Assembly: GCA_003499925.1 (NCBI GenBank)
Contig: DNRQ01000060.1
Span: 72,113 to 81,118, forward strand
Reading direction: 5' to 3'
Length of the DNA stretch: 9,006 nt
Source: Geobacter sp.
Lineage (GTDB): Bacteria > Desulfobacterota > Desulfuromonadia > Geobacterales > Geobacteraceae
Position 1 is the stretch's first letter. The number at the start of each line of letters is the position of its first letter. Shown piece after piece: positions 1-6,733 of the stretch. The notes under the pieces are model-generated. The model searched no databases, was not told the origin of the DNA, and saw only the letters and a program-made list of their open reading frames with translations. Both the position numbers and the translations under genes were made by a program.

Positions 1-4
1 ACGG

Positions 5-37
5 GAGCCGGCCATGCAAATGGGCGGCTCTTTTTTT
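5..37 (+). terminator. Rho-independent terminator of the gene left of the window
   Basis: GAGCCG (5-10) pairs with CGGCTC (25-30). An inner CCA/TGG pairing follows after one G-G mismatch, the loop is about 6 bases, and seven T residues follow at 31-37. The stem plus U-tract is a standard intrinsic terminator on the + strand. It must end a transcript entering from the left; by the common rpsB-tsf-pyrH order this would be tsf, but that gene is not visible. It implies that pyrH is at least partly uncoupled from the upstream unit. Confidence 0.8.
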
Positions 38-54
38 ACCCAAAAACCCAAAAA

Positions 55-130
55 CGTGAAAAGTGAAAGGTGAAAGGTGAATTTTTTTCACCCTTCACCC
101 TTCACCTTTCACCCTTCACGCTCCACGCTT
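55..130. repeat. Heptamer tandem repeats in inverted arrangement upstream of pyrH
   Basis: The left array is GTGAAAA, GTGAAAG, GTGAAAG and a partial GTGAA (56-81). After seven T's (82-88) the right array carries the complementary heptamer: CACCCTT twice, CACCTTT, CACCCTT, then degenerate CACGCTC and CACGCTT, all in the same 7-base phase from 89 to 130. Bases 55-81 pair with 94-120 at 24 of 27 positions, giving a long hairpin with a 12-base loop; other registers are possible because of the periodicity. The element ends 6 bases before the pyrH ribosome binding site, so if transcribed it forms a large structure in the pyrH leader. Confidence 0.85.
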
Positions 131-136
131 CTACGC

Positions 137-143
137 AAGGTGA
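137..143 (+). promoter_or_regulatory. Ribosome binding site that sets the pyrH start
   Basis: AAGGTGA at 137-143 matches part of the anti-Shine-Dalgarno complement and lies 5 bases before ATG 149. It decides the start: the in-frame ATG at 77 would lie inside the heptamer repeat, has no such site, and would add 24 residues translated from the repeat. Confidence 0.75.
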
Positions 144-148
144 CTACC

Positions 149-868
149 ATGGCCGAACCCTACTACAAAAGAGTACTTCTGAAGCTCTCCGGCGAAGCCC
201 TGGGCGGCGACCAGGGATACGGCATTGACCCGAACACCATCACCACGATCGCCCGCGAGGTGAAGCAGGTGGTGGAACTCGGCGTGCAACTCTCGCTTGT
301 GATCGGCGGCGGCAACATCTTCCGCGGTCTGGCCGCCTCCTCCAAGGGGATGGACCGCGCCAGCGCCGACTACATGGGGATGCTCGCCACCATGATCAAC
401 TCGCTCGCCCTTCAGGACGCCCTGGAGAAGGTCGGTGTGGACACCCGGGTCCAGTCGGCGATCGCCATGGCCGAGGTGGCCGAGCCCTACATCCGCCGGC
501 GCGCCATCAGGCACCTGGAGAAGGGGCGGGTGGTCATCTTCGGCGCCGGCACCGGCAACCCGTACTTCACCACGGACACCGCGGCAAGCCTCAGGGCGAT
601 GGAGATCGGCGCCGACGTGATCCTCAAGGGGACCAAGGTGGACGGCGTCTACTCCGCCGACCCGAAAAAGGATCCCTCCGCCACCAAATACGGGAGCCTG
701 ACCTATCTCGAGGTGCTGAGAAAGGGGCTACAGGTCATGGACGCCACCGCCATCTCGCTCTGCATGGACAACAGCCTTCCGATCATCGTCTTCGACGTGA
801 CGACCGACGGCAACGTCGTCCGGGTCGTCTGCGGAGAGCGGATCGGCACCATCGTCAAAGGAGACTAG
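149..868 (+). CDS. pyrH: UMP kinase (uridylate kinase)
   Basis: Phosphorylates UMP to UDP with ATP, the committed step from UMP toward UTP and CTP; a cytoplasmic, usually hexameric enzyme of the amino acid kinase fold, unrelated to eukaryotic UMP/CMP kinase. From ATG 149 it is 239 residues, the family's normal length. Visible family motifs are the N-terminal KLSGE strand-loop (Lys12-Glu16), the GGGN phosphate loop (53-56) followed by IFRG, the MDRASADYMGM segment (68-78) with the nucleotide-facing Asp74, and GTGNPYFTTDTAA (134-146). Further on are the KVDGVYSADPKKDP nucleotide-binding stretch and the DATAISLCMDN segment. The longer frame from ATG 77 is rejected because those 24 residues come from the repeat array. 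frr follows after one base, so the two genes are surely co-transcribed. UMP kinases of this family are commonly feedback-regulated by UTP and GTP; that is family knowledge, not seen here. Confidence 0.97.
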   Translation: MAEPYYKRVLLKLSGEALGGDQGYGIDPNTITTIAREVKQVVELGVQLSLVIGGGNIFRGLAASSKGMDRASADYMGMLATMINSLALQDALEKVGVDTRVQSAIAMAEVAEPYIRRRAIRHLEKGRVVIFGAGTGNPYFTTDTAASLRAMEIGADVILKGTKVDGVYSADPKKDPSATKYGSLTYLEVLRKGLQVMDATAISLCMDNSLPIIVFDVTTDGNVVRVVCGERIGTIVKGD

Positions 869-869
869 T

Positions 870-1427
870 ATGATAAAGGATGTCATCGCAAACATGAACC
901 TCCACATGGACAAGTCCATCGACTCGCTCAGGAAGGAGTACCAGCGTGTCCGTACCGGCCGCGCCAGTACCTCTTTGCTCGACGAGGTGAAGGTGGAATT
1001 CTACGGTAACATCTCCCCGGTGAACCAGGTGGCGACCCTTTCGGTCCCCGAGGCGAGGACCATCACCATCCAGCCTTGGGACTCGAAGATGATCCAGCCG
1101 ATCGAGAAGGCGATCATGAACGCGAACCTCGGTCTGACGCCGGCAAACGACGGCAAGGTGATCCGCCTGAACCTCCCGCCGCTCACCGAGGAGAGGCGCA
1201 AGGACATCGTCAAGCAGCTCAAAAGGGATGCCGAGGATGCCAAGGTGGCGCTTCGCAACATCCGGCGCGACGCCATCGACTCCCTCAAGAAGCTGGAGAA
1301 GGATAAGCAGATCTCCGAGGACGAGCTGAAGCGCGCCGAGAAGGAAGTCCAGGATTTCACCAACAGTCATGTCGCAAAGATCGACGACGTGTTTGCCCAT
1401 AAGGAAAAAGAGGTCATGGAGGTCTAA
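870..1427 (+). CDS. frr: Ribosome recycling factor
   Basis: RRF works with EF-G to split the post-termination ribosome complex so that subunits can be reused; cytoplasmic and essential in most bacteria. The 185-residue length equals the classical size. The sequence is collinear with known RRFs: an N-terminal helix with RTGRAS (28-33), a beta-rich domain II (roughly 31-105, including EFYG and PWD), then the LTEERRK entry into the long C-terminal helices and the conserved RNIRRDA stretch. Arg132 and Arg133 sit at the position of the functionally important Arg132 of E. coli RRF. The ATG follows the pyrH stop by one base, and AAAGGAG at 857-863 lies inside the pyrH 3' end with ideal spacing, which indicates translational coupling. 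A GC-rich hairpin begins 13 bases after the stop. Confidence 0.98.
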   Translation: MIKDVIANMNLHMDKSIDSLRKEYQRVRTGRASTSLLDEVKVEFYGNISPVNQVATLSVPEARTITIQPWDSKMIQPIEKAIMNANLGLTPANDGKVIRLNLPPLTEERRKDIVKQLKRDAEDAKVALRNIRRDAIDSLKKLEKDKQISEDELKRAEKEVQDFTNSHVAKIDDVFAHKEKEVMEV

Positions 1428-1440
1428 GCGCCCTCCCGCA

Positions 1441-1468
1441 GCAGGGGGGATATTCCCCCCTGCCTCTT
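1441..1468 (+). terminator. Strong GC hairpin after frr, possible terminator
   Basis: A perfect 10-bp stem, GCAGGGGGGA (1441-1450) with TCCCCCCTGC (1454-1463), closes on a 3-base loop. What follows is CTCTT rather than a clean T-run, so as an intrinsic terminator it is suboptimal; it could attenuate transcription or protect the 3' end of the pyrH-frr mRNA. A second, weaker stem (CCCC 1506-1509 with GGGG 1518-1521) followed by T6 at 1523-1528 lies downstream and could complete the termination just ahead of uppS. Confidence 0.5.
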
Positions 1469-1543
1469 CCGCCGCGTGGTATATGGGACCCGTTTTTCGC
1501 GCAAACCCCGGTTATATGGGGATTTTTTGTTTTTAGGGTGGCT

Positions 1544-2287
<744 letters not shown>

Positions 2288-2312
2288 GCCTTCGCTTCTG
2301 GTTCATACCCAT

Positions 2313-2317
2313 AGGAG
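2313..2317 (+). promoter_or_regulatory. Shine-Dalgarno pointing to an ATC start for cdsA
   Basis: AGGAG at 2313-2317 is the best ribosome binding site in the uppS-cdsA spacer. Six bases separate it from ATC at 2324, where an ATG would be expected. The in-frame stop TAG at 2312-2314 overlaps this site, so the cdsA frame cannot begin further upstream. Confidence 0.75.
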
Positions 2318-2323
2318 TCCGCC

Positions 2324-3121
2324 ATCAAACGACTAGTCACCGCCGCGATACTGCTGCCGCTGCTGATACTTATCACGCTGAAGGCCACGGCATTCCAATT
2401 CTCCCTGCTGGTCTTCCTGCTGGCGCTTTTGGGGCTGGATGAATTCTACCGGATGGCGCTGCCGTCGCGCCGGGGCGAGGGGAGGGTCGCGGCAGTCGCC
2501 GGCGCCTGTGCGGTCTTCTCGCTCTTCGCCGCCAACCCAATGGTGCCGCTCATGGCACTCACCCTTCTCGTGCTCACCTTCTGTCTGATCGCGCTGTTCA
2601 GGCTCAAGGAGATCCCTCAGGCAGCCGGAGATGCGGCGCTGGTGCTGATGGGGTTTCTCTATGTGCCGCTGCTCCTGTCGCACCTGATCATGATCCGGAT
2701 GCTGCCGCACGGCGTCCCCTGGCTCTTCCTGATCATGGTGATCGTCATGACCGGCGACAGCGCCGCCTTCTATGTCGGCTCCTCGTTCGGCAGGACCAAG
2801 CTCTACCCTGCAGTAAGCCCGAAGAAGAGCGTTGAGGGATCCCTGGGCGGCCTCGCCGGGAGCGTGATCGGCGCTCTCCTCTCCAGGGCTCTGTTTTTCC
2901 CCGAACTCACCGTGGTCGACTGCATCGCAACGGCGCTTCTCTTGGGCGTGCTTGGTCAGTTGGGCGACCTGTTCGAATCGCTCATCAAGAGAAGTTGCGG
3001 GGTGAAGGACTCCGGCGTCATCTTCCCCGGCCACGGCGGCATACTGGACCGGCTGGACAGTATCCTGTTCGCGGGCCCCGCAGCCTTCTACTACGCCTAT
3101 TTCCTGTTTCCGCTGAATTAA
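2324..3121 (+). CDS. cdsA: Phosphatidate cytidylyltransferase with apparent ATC start
   Basis: Makes CDP-diacylglycerol from CTP and phosphatidic acid, the precursor of all phospholipids; a polytopic inner-membrane protein. The C-terminal part matches the family signature at every position: Ser219, Lys222-Arg223, Lys228-Asp229, then PGHGGILDRLD (235-245). MTGDSAAFYVGSSFGRTK lies further upstream. The first ordinary start codon is TTG 2429, which gives only 230 residues and removes two N-terminal hydrophobic segments (about residues 4-18 and 24-38). The open frame continues upstream to ATC 2324, preceded by AGGAG with 6-base spacing. Read as initiating Met, that start gives 265 residues, normal for CdsA, with a typical M-KRLVTAAILLPLLILIT opening. 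I therefore place the start at ATC; a base error turning ATG into ATC is the main alternative. It follows uppS closely. Confidence 0.9.
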   Translation: MKRLVTAAILLPLLILITLKATAFQFSLLVFLLALLGLDEFYRMALPSRRGEGRVAAVAGACAVFSLFAANPMVPLMALTLLVLTFCLIALFRLKEIPQAAGDAALVLMGFLYVPLLLSHLIMIRMLPHGVPWLFLIMVIVMTGDSAAFYVGSSFGRTKLYPAVSPKKSVEGSLGGLAGSVIGALLSRALFFPELTVVDCIATALLLGVLGQLGDLFESLIKRSCGVKDSGVIFPGHGGILDRLDSILFAGPAAFYYAYFLFPLN

Positions 3122-3125
3122 AGGC

Positions 3126-3195
3126 GGTTCAAGGTTCAAGGTTCTAGGTTCAAGGTTCTAGGTTCTAGGTTCTAGGTTCTAGGTTCTAGGTTTCA
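3126..3195. repeat. Heptamer tandem array GGTTCTA/GGTTCAA after cdsA
   Basis: Nine consecutive 7-base units (3126-3188), three GGTTCAA and six GGTTCTA, plus a degenerate tenth (GGTTTCA, 3189-3195), start 4 bases after the cdsA stop. The array start AAGGCGGTTCAAGGTTCAA is matched by an imperfect inverted copy TTGAACTTGAGCCGCTT at 3210-3226, so the whole array can be closed into a stem-loop. Confidence 0.9.
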
Positions 3196-3200
3196 AACAT

Positions 3201-3232
3201 GCGGACTGATTGAACTTGAGCCGCTTCTTTTT
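3201..3232 (+). terminator. Possible terminator between cdsA and dxr
   Basis: GCGG (3201-3204) pairs with CCGC (3221-3224), and CT/AG extends the stem past one bulged A. TTCTTTTT follows at 3225-3232. The longer pairing of 3210-3226 with the left end of the heptamer array would present the same T-run. Either could act as a weak intrinsic terminator, but the local stem is short and the loop large, so this is tentative. Confidence 0.3.
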
Positions 3233-3244
3233 ATGCATTGCACA

Positions 3245-3272
3245 TAGAACGTAGAACGTAGCACGTAGAACG
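3245..3272. repeat. Heptamer tandem array TAGAACG before dxr
   Basis: Four 7-base units, TAGAACG, TAGAACG, TAGCACG and TAGAACG, end 11 bases before the GAGGG ribosome binding site of dxr. TAGAAC is the reverse complement of GTTCTA, the core of the array at 3126-3195. The two arrays therefore face each other and can pair at about six of every seven bases in several registers. Confidence 0.85.
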
Positions 3273-3292
3273 GCCTTTCCTGCGAGGGTTAT

Positions 3293-4450
3293 ATGAAAAA
3301 GCTCACCATTCTCGGTTCCACGGGTTCCATCGGGGTCAGCACCCTGGAGGTCGTCGCCGCGCAGCCCGAGATGTTCCGTGTGGTGGCGCTGACGGCCGGC
3401 GCCAACCTGGAACTCCTGAAAAGCCAGATCGAGACCTTCAAGCCGGGGCTCGTTTCGGTGCTCACGCCGGAGAAGGCCCGCACGCTGAGCCGGATGCTCT
3501 CGGGGAAGAAACCGGAGATCGTGCACGGTGTGGAGGGGATGATCGCCGCGGCGACTGCTCCCGAGACGACCATGGTGGTCGCGGCAATCGTCGGCGCGGC
3601 AGGGCTGGTGCCGACCACGGCAGCGATCATGGCGGGCAAGGACGTAGCTCTCGCCAACAAGGAGACCCTGGTCACAGCCGGACACCTGGTGATGGACATG
3701 GTGCGCGAGGCGGGGGTGAAGCTCTACCCGGTGGACAGCGAGCACTGCGCGGTGTTCCAGTCCATGGCGGGGCACCGAAACGAAGACATCGCCAGAGTCA
3801 TCCTGACCGCATCGGGCGGCCCCTTCCTGAACTGGGGCAAGGAGCGGCTGCTGAAGGCTACCGTGACCGACGCCTTGAACCATCCCAACTGGAGCATGGG
3901 CAGGAAGATCACCGTCGATTCCGCCACCATGATGAACAAGGGACTGGAGGTGATCGAGGCACGCTGGCTCTTTGACATCCCGGTCCAGCGGATCGCGGTC
4001 AACATCCACCCGCAGAGCATTATCCACTCCATGGTAGAATACGTTGACGGCAGCGTCATGGCGCAACTTGGCGTGCCCGACATGAAGGGACCGATCGCCT
4101 ACGCGCTCACCTATCCGGCCCGGGTGAGGTCGGGGGTGAAACCGCTCGATCTCACAGCACTCTCCGGGCTCACCTTCTTCAACCCGGACACGGAGCGCTT
4201 TCCCGCGCTGCAGCTTGCCTATCGGGCAGCGGAGTCGGGTGAGAGCATGCCCGCGGTGATGAACGCCGCCAACGAGATTGCGGTCGAGGCGTTTCTGGAG
4301 GGGAGGATCGGCTTCATGGCGATAGCGGAGTCGATCGAGAAGGTCATGGGGCTGCATGCCCCGCATGCGCTCAACTCCATCGAGGAGGTGCTCGAGGCCG
4401 ACCGCTGGGGGAGAATTACCGCTAGAAAGGTACTCGGGGTACCCGGTTAA
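3293..4450 (+). CDS. dxr: 1-deoxy-D-xylulose 5-phosphate reductoisomerase
   Basis: Rearranges and reduces 1-deoxyxylulose 5-phosphate to 2-C-methylerythritol 4-phosphate using NADPH and a divalent metal, the first committed step of the MEP isoprenoid pathway; cytoplasmic. At 385 residues it is of normal length (E. coli about 398). The N-terminal dinucleotide fold carries GSTGSIG (8-14), and AAIVGAAGL and LANKE follow. Metal ligands are visible in DSEH (Asp148, Glu150) and in NKGLE (Lys216, Glu219). The HPNWSMGRKITVDSATMMNKG stretch (197-217) is the flexible catalytic loop and adjoining phosphate-binding site. IHPQSIIHSMVEY and GVPDM also match. The ATG follows GAGGG at 3284-3288. It sits behind a 171-base spacer full of heptamer repeats, so its link to the uppS-cdsA transcript is uncertain. 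Its product route feeds UppS. Confidence 0.97.
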   Translation: MKKLTILGSTGSIGVSTLEVVAAQPEMFRVVALTAGANLELLKSQIETFKPGLVSVLTPEKARTLSRMLSGKKPEIVHGVEGMIAAATAPETTMVVAAIVGAAGLVPTTAAIMAGKDVALANKETLVTAGHLVMDMVREAGVKLYPVDSEHCAVFQSMAGHRNEDIARVILTASGGPFLNWGKERLLKATVTDALNHPNWSMGRKITVDSATMMNKGLEVIEARWLFDIPVQRIAVNIHPQSIIHSMVEYVDGSVMAQLGVPDMKGPIAYALTYPARVRSGVKPLDLTALSGLTFFNPDTERFPALQLAYRAAESGESMPAVMNAANEIAVEAFLEGRIGFMAIAESIEKVMGLHAPHALNSIEEVLEADRWGRITARKVLGVPG

Positions 4451-4478
4451 GCAGTTATAACACAGATATCCGGAGCAT

Positions 4479-4499
4479 CTCGGGTATAATACCTCGAGG
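4479..4499 (+). promoter_or_regulatory. Consensus -10 box inside an imperfect palindrome, upstream of rseP
   Basis: TATAAT at 4485-4490 is a perfect -10 hexamer in the dxr-rseP spacer. No convincing -35 stands 16-18 bases upstream (ACAGAT at 4462-4467 is poor). The hexamer lies at the centre of a near-palindrome: CTCGGGTAT on the left mirrors ATACCTCGAG on the right with one extra base. A promoter for rseP with an operator-like site is possible; chance similarity is equally plausible. Confidence 0.35.
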
Positions 4500-4603
4500 T
4501 TGAAACTGCGCCCCCTCCCAAGGGGAGGCAGGAAAAGGGTGTTGCCAGAGCAAATCCCGTCACCCTCCGATGCAATCGGGCATCCGGGGGCATCGCGTCT
4601 CAG

Positions 4604-4622
4604 GAAGCCGTTGTCGGGCTTC
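4604..4622 (+). other. Small hairpin just before the rseP ribosome binding site
   Basis: GAAGCC (4604-4609) pairs perfectly with GGCTTC (4617-4622) around a 7-base loop, ending 8 bases before GAGGAAA. No T-run follows, so it is not a terminator. It could influence rseP translation or be incidental. The rest of the 4451-4641 spacer holds no gene that I can support. Confidence 0.4.
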
Positions 4623-4641
4623 TACGGTAGAGGAAAGCTTT

Positions 4642-5706
4642 ATGAGCATATTGTACGCAATCATTGCCCTGGGGGTACTGATCTTCATTCATGAACTGGG
4701 TCACTTCATCTTCGCCAAGGCCTTTGGAGTCGGGGTGGAGAAGTTCTCGCTCGGGTTTGGCCCCAAGATCTTCGGCAAGAAGGTGGGGGAGACGGAATAC
4801 CTGTTGTCGGCACTACCGCTGGGCGGCTATGTGAAGATGGTCGGGGAAGGGGAGGACGTCGAACTGGCCGAGGCCGACAGGCACCGCTCCTTCGCGGACA
4901 AGCCGGTGCTTCAGAGGATCGTCATCGTCGCAGCAGGGCCGTTATTCAACCTGCTTTTCGCCCTGGTCCTATTCATCGTCATCTACATGATCGGGGTTCC
5001 CGCCGTTACCACCAAGATCGGCGAGGTGGTTGCCGGAAAGCCCGCCGCCAGGGCCGGGATGCTGGCCGGCGACCGGATCACCGCGGTGAACGGCAAGCCG
5101 GTGGACCGGTGGGACAGTTTCGCCAAGATCATCATGGAGGGGAAGCTCGCGCCGCTTGAGGTCGAAGTGCAGCGTGGCCAGTCGGCTCTGAAGTTCAAGA
5201 TGGTGCCGGAGAGCCGGACCACGAAGAACATCATCGGGGACACGGTCACCCAGCCGGTAGTCGGTGTCGTGGCAGCGGGTGAATCGGTAATCGACCACTT
5301 CCCGCCGGGAGAGGCGATTGTCAGAGGGAGCACCCAGTGCTGGACCGTGATCAAGCTGACCGTGCTCTCGCTGGTTCGGCTGGTGGAGCGGGCCATCCCG
5401 CTGGACAACATCGGCGGTCCCATCATGATCGTGAAGATGGCCGGCCAGCAGGCGGCGGAAGGGGTAGTGAACTTCCTCGCCTTCATGGCGCTTTTGTCGG
5501 TGAACCTCGGTGTGCTCAACCTGCTGCCGGTGCCGATCCTGGACGGCGGGCACCTCGCCTTCTTCGTGATCGAGCTCATCATAGGAAGGCCGGTCAGCAA
5601 GAGAGCCCGCGAGATCGCCCAGCAGGTGGGCCTCGTGCTCCTGATCAGTCTCATGATGCTAGCCTTCTACAACGACATCGCCCGTATGTTCATGGGGAAA
5701 GCGTAG
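4642..5706 (+). CDS. rseP: RseP-type site-2 intramembrane zinc protease
   Basis: An M50B membrane metalloprotease that cuts transmembrane segments, classically anti-sigma factors after a first periplasmic cut, so releasing an envelope stress sigma factor. From ATG 4642 it has 354 residues. HELGH (17-21) in the first membrane segment supplies the zinc-binding histidines and catalytic Glu18. A single PDZ domain spans about 115-190 (KIGEVVAGKPAARAGMLAGD onward). The second zinc site is the LDGG motif with Asp301 in NLLPVPILDGGH. Two or three further hydrophobic helices complete the fold, ending near the C-terminus. It is shorter than E. coli RseP (about 450 residues, two PDZ domains), as is usual for one-PDZ homologues. 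An in-frame ATG at 4570 would add 24 non-hydrophobic residues; AGAGGAAAG at 4629-4637 supports 4642. The natural substrate cannot be told from this window. Confidence 0.94.
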   Translation: MSILYAIIALGVLIFIHELGHFIFAKAFGVGVEKFSLGFGPKIFGKKVGETEYLLSALPLGGYVKMVGEGEDVELAEADRHRSFADKPVLQRIVIVAAGPLFNLLFALVLFIVIYMIGVPAVTTKIGEVVAGKPAARAGMLAGDRITAVNGKPVDRWDSFAKIIMEGKLAPLEVEVQRGQSALKFKMVPESRTTKNIIGDTVTQPVVGVVAAGESVIDHFPPGEAIVRGSTQCWTVIKLTVLSLVRLVERAIPLDNIGGPIMIVKMAGQQAAEGVVNFLAFMALLSVNLGVLNLLPVPILDGGHLAFFVIELIIGRPVSKRAREIAQQVGLVLLISLMMLAFYNDIARMFMGKA

Positions 5707-5711
5707 GGACG

Positions 5712-5852
5712 AAAGGCCTTAACGCGGAGACGCGGAGGGTCAAAGGCGCGGAGAAGGACAAAAGGCGGGGGCTCTCCAGTTCCAGTTTCTGGTCACTCTT
5801 TCCTTGTTTTCCTTGCGTCTCCGCGTCTCTGCGTCTCTGCGTTAGAGCCTTT
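5712..5852. repeat. Long imperfect inverted repeat built of 8-bp units, rseP-tsaB spacer
   Basis: The left arm begins AAAGGC (5712-5717) and carries ACGCGGAG twice (5722-5737), then a diverged GCGCGGAG (5746-5753). The right arm holds GCGTCTCC, GCGTCTCT and GCGTCTCT (5815-5838), then GCGTT, and ends with GCCTTT (5847-5852). The reverse complement of the right arm aligns with the left arm along most of its length with a few mismatches and shifts, so the 141-base element can fold into one long stem with a loop near 5765-5800. It starts 6 bases after the rseP stop and ends 45 bases before the tsaB start. Confidence 0.85.
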
Positions 5853-5897
5853 GATTCTGCACCCTTGGGCAATAATAACCACTCGAACTGGACTCAC

Positions 5898-6590
5898 GTG
5901 AAGATACTTACCATAGATACCTCCAGCAACTGCTCTTCCGTCGCGCTCAGCGACGGCGCCTCCCTGCTCGGTGAATGCATCCTCGGCGAAGACCGCTGCA
6001 ATTCCGGAAGACTCCCCGATTCCATCTCCAAGCTCCTCGCGGCCGCGGGGCTCACCCCCGACGGCCTCGATGCCTTCGCTGTATCGCTTGGCCCCGGCTC
6101 CTTCACCGGCGTCCGGGTCGGCATCGCCACGGTGAAGGGTCTCGCCATCGCCACGGGAAAGCCTGTGGTCGGCTTCTCCTCGCTGGCGATGCTCGCCATG
6201 AACCTCCCCTTCAGCTCGGCCCAGATCGCCCCGATGTTCGACGCCAGAAAGAGCGAGGTCTACGCCGCCCTGTACCGCTGCGGCTCGCTTCCCGAAGCTC
6301 TCTCCCCGGACGCCGTCCTGCCTCCGGCCCGGTTCCTGGCGGGCATCGACCGCCCGACCCTTTTCGTAGGTGACGGGGCGCTCCGTTACCGCGACCTGAT
6401 CCGCTCGACCCTGGGCGAACTCGCGCTCTTTCCCCCCTGGCACGCCGACCTGCCGCGCGCCTCGGCCGGCGCGGTCATCGCGCTCGATGCAGCCCTGAAG
6501 GGGAACTTCAGACACCTCGCACAGCTAAATCCCACCTACCTGCGGGCCTCCGAAGCTGAACTGGCAAAACGACGACGGGAAACAGTTTAA
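5898..6590 (+). CDS. tsaB: TsaB (YeaZ), tRNA t6A biosynthesis scaffold protein
   Basis: TsaB forms a complex with TsaD and TsaE that transfers threonylcarbamoyl to A37 of ANN-decoding tRNAs; it is an ASKHA-fold protein without known catalysis of its own, acting in the cytoplasm. From GTG 5898 it is 230 residues, matching E. coli TsaB (231). The N-terminus KILTIDTSSNCSSVAL is the standard opening with Asp7. LGPGSFTGVRVGIATVKGLA (64-83) is the family hallmark and MFDARKSEVYAALY follows. The open frame extends far upstream through the rseP gene and the repeat, but that part is out-of-frame shadow. The GTG has only a weak site (TGGA, 5889-5892). A TTG at 5865 in frame is a less likely start because it would add residues with no family similarity. 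It ends 158 bases before ilvD. Confidence 0.93.
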   Translation: MKILTIDTSSNCSSVALSDGASLLGECILGEDRCNSGRLPDSISKLLAAAGLTPDGLDAFAVSLGPGSFTGVRVGIATVKGLAIATGKPVVGFSSLAMLAMNLPFSSAQIAPMFDARKSEVYAALYRCGSLPEALSPDAVLPPARFLAGIDRPTLFVGDGALRYRDLIRSTLGELALFPPWHADLPRASAGAVIALDAALKGNFRHLAQLNPTYLRASEAELAKRRRETV

Positions 6591-6607
6591 CACCGTTCTA
6601 GAAGCAG

Positions 6608-6636
6608 TTGACAGTTCGGTTCTAATGTATTATGTT
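6608..6636 (+). promoter_or_regulatory. Candidate sigma70 promoter for ilvD
   Basis: A perfect -35 hexamer TTGACA (6608-6613) is followed after 17 bases by TATGTT (6631-6636, four of six consensus matches). An alternative -10, TATTAT at 6628-6633, fits better by sequence but leaves only a 14-base spacer. The local sequence is AT-rich compared with the flanking genes. Transcription from here would leave a leader of about 105 bases before ilvD. It would set the branched-chain amino acid genes apart from the housekeeping genes upstream. Confidence 0.5.
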
Positions 6637-6699
6637 GATCGTTCATCTAATTTCGGGTTAACTTCTTTTAAACACAATGCTTTTTACCTAAATCAACTG

Positions 6700-6733
6700 C
6701 CGGTTTGCCGATCCCGAACAGGATCGCGACCGG
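6700..6733 (+). other. Stem-loop in the ilvD leader
   Basis: CGATCC (6709-6714) pairs with GGATCG (6721-6726) around the loop CGAACA. An outer CCGGT (6700-6704) pairs with ACCGG (6729-6733) across a small asymmetric internal loop. It ends 3 bases before the ilvD ribosome binding site AGGGGGAA (6737-6744), so it could affect ilvD initiation. There is no T-run, so it is not a terminator, and I see no T-box or leader peptide rich in branched-chain codons. Confidence 0.5.

Noticed and set aside
3210..3237. Promoter for dxr (TTGAAC with TATGCA)
   Set aside because: The -10 matches only three of six positions and the -35 lies inside the inverted repeat of the heptamer array, so the similarity is too weak to call.
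3126..3272. CRISPR-like array
   Set aside because: Units are 7 bases and directly abutting, with no spacers and no cas genes nearby, so this is tandem repetition rather than CRISPR.
2333..4366. Long open frames on the minus strand opposite cdsA and dxr
   Set aside because: They mirror strong + strand genes in high-GC DNA, and their translations are low-complexity, rich in His, Arg, Asp and Gly, with no domain-like pattern.
4500..4694. 64-codon open frame from TTG 4500 overlapping the rseP start
   Set aside because: It has no ribosome binding site, no recognisable protein character, and overlaps the well-supported rseP start in another frame.
5337..5897. Long N-terminal extension of the tsaB frame through rseP and the repeat
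   Set aside because: This part is an out-of-frame reading of rseP and the inverted repeat. TsaB similarity begins exactly at GTG 5898, which gives the normal family length.
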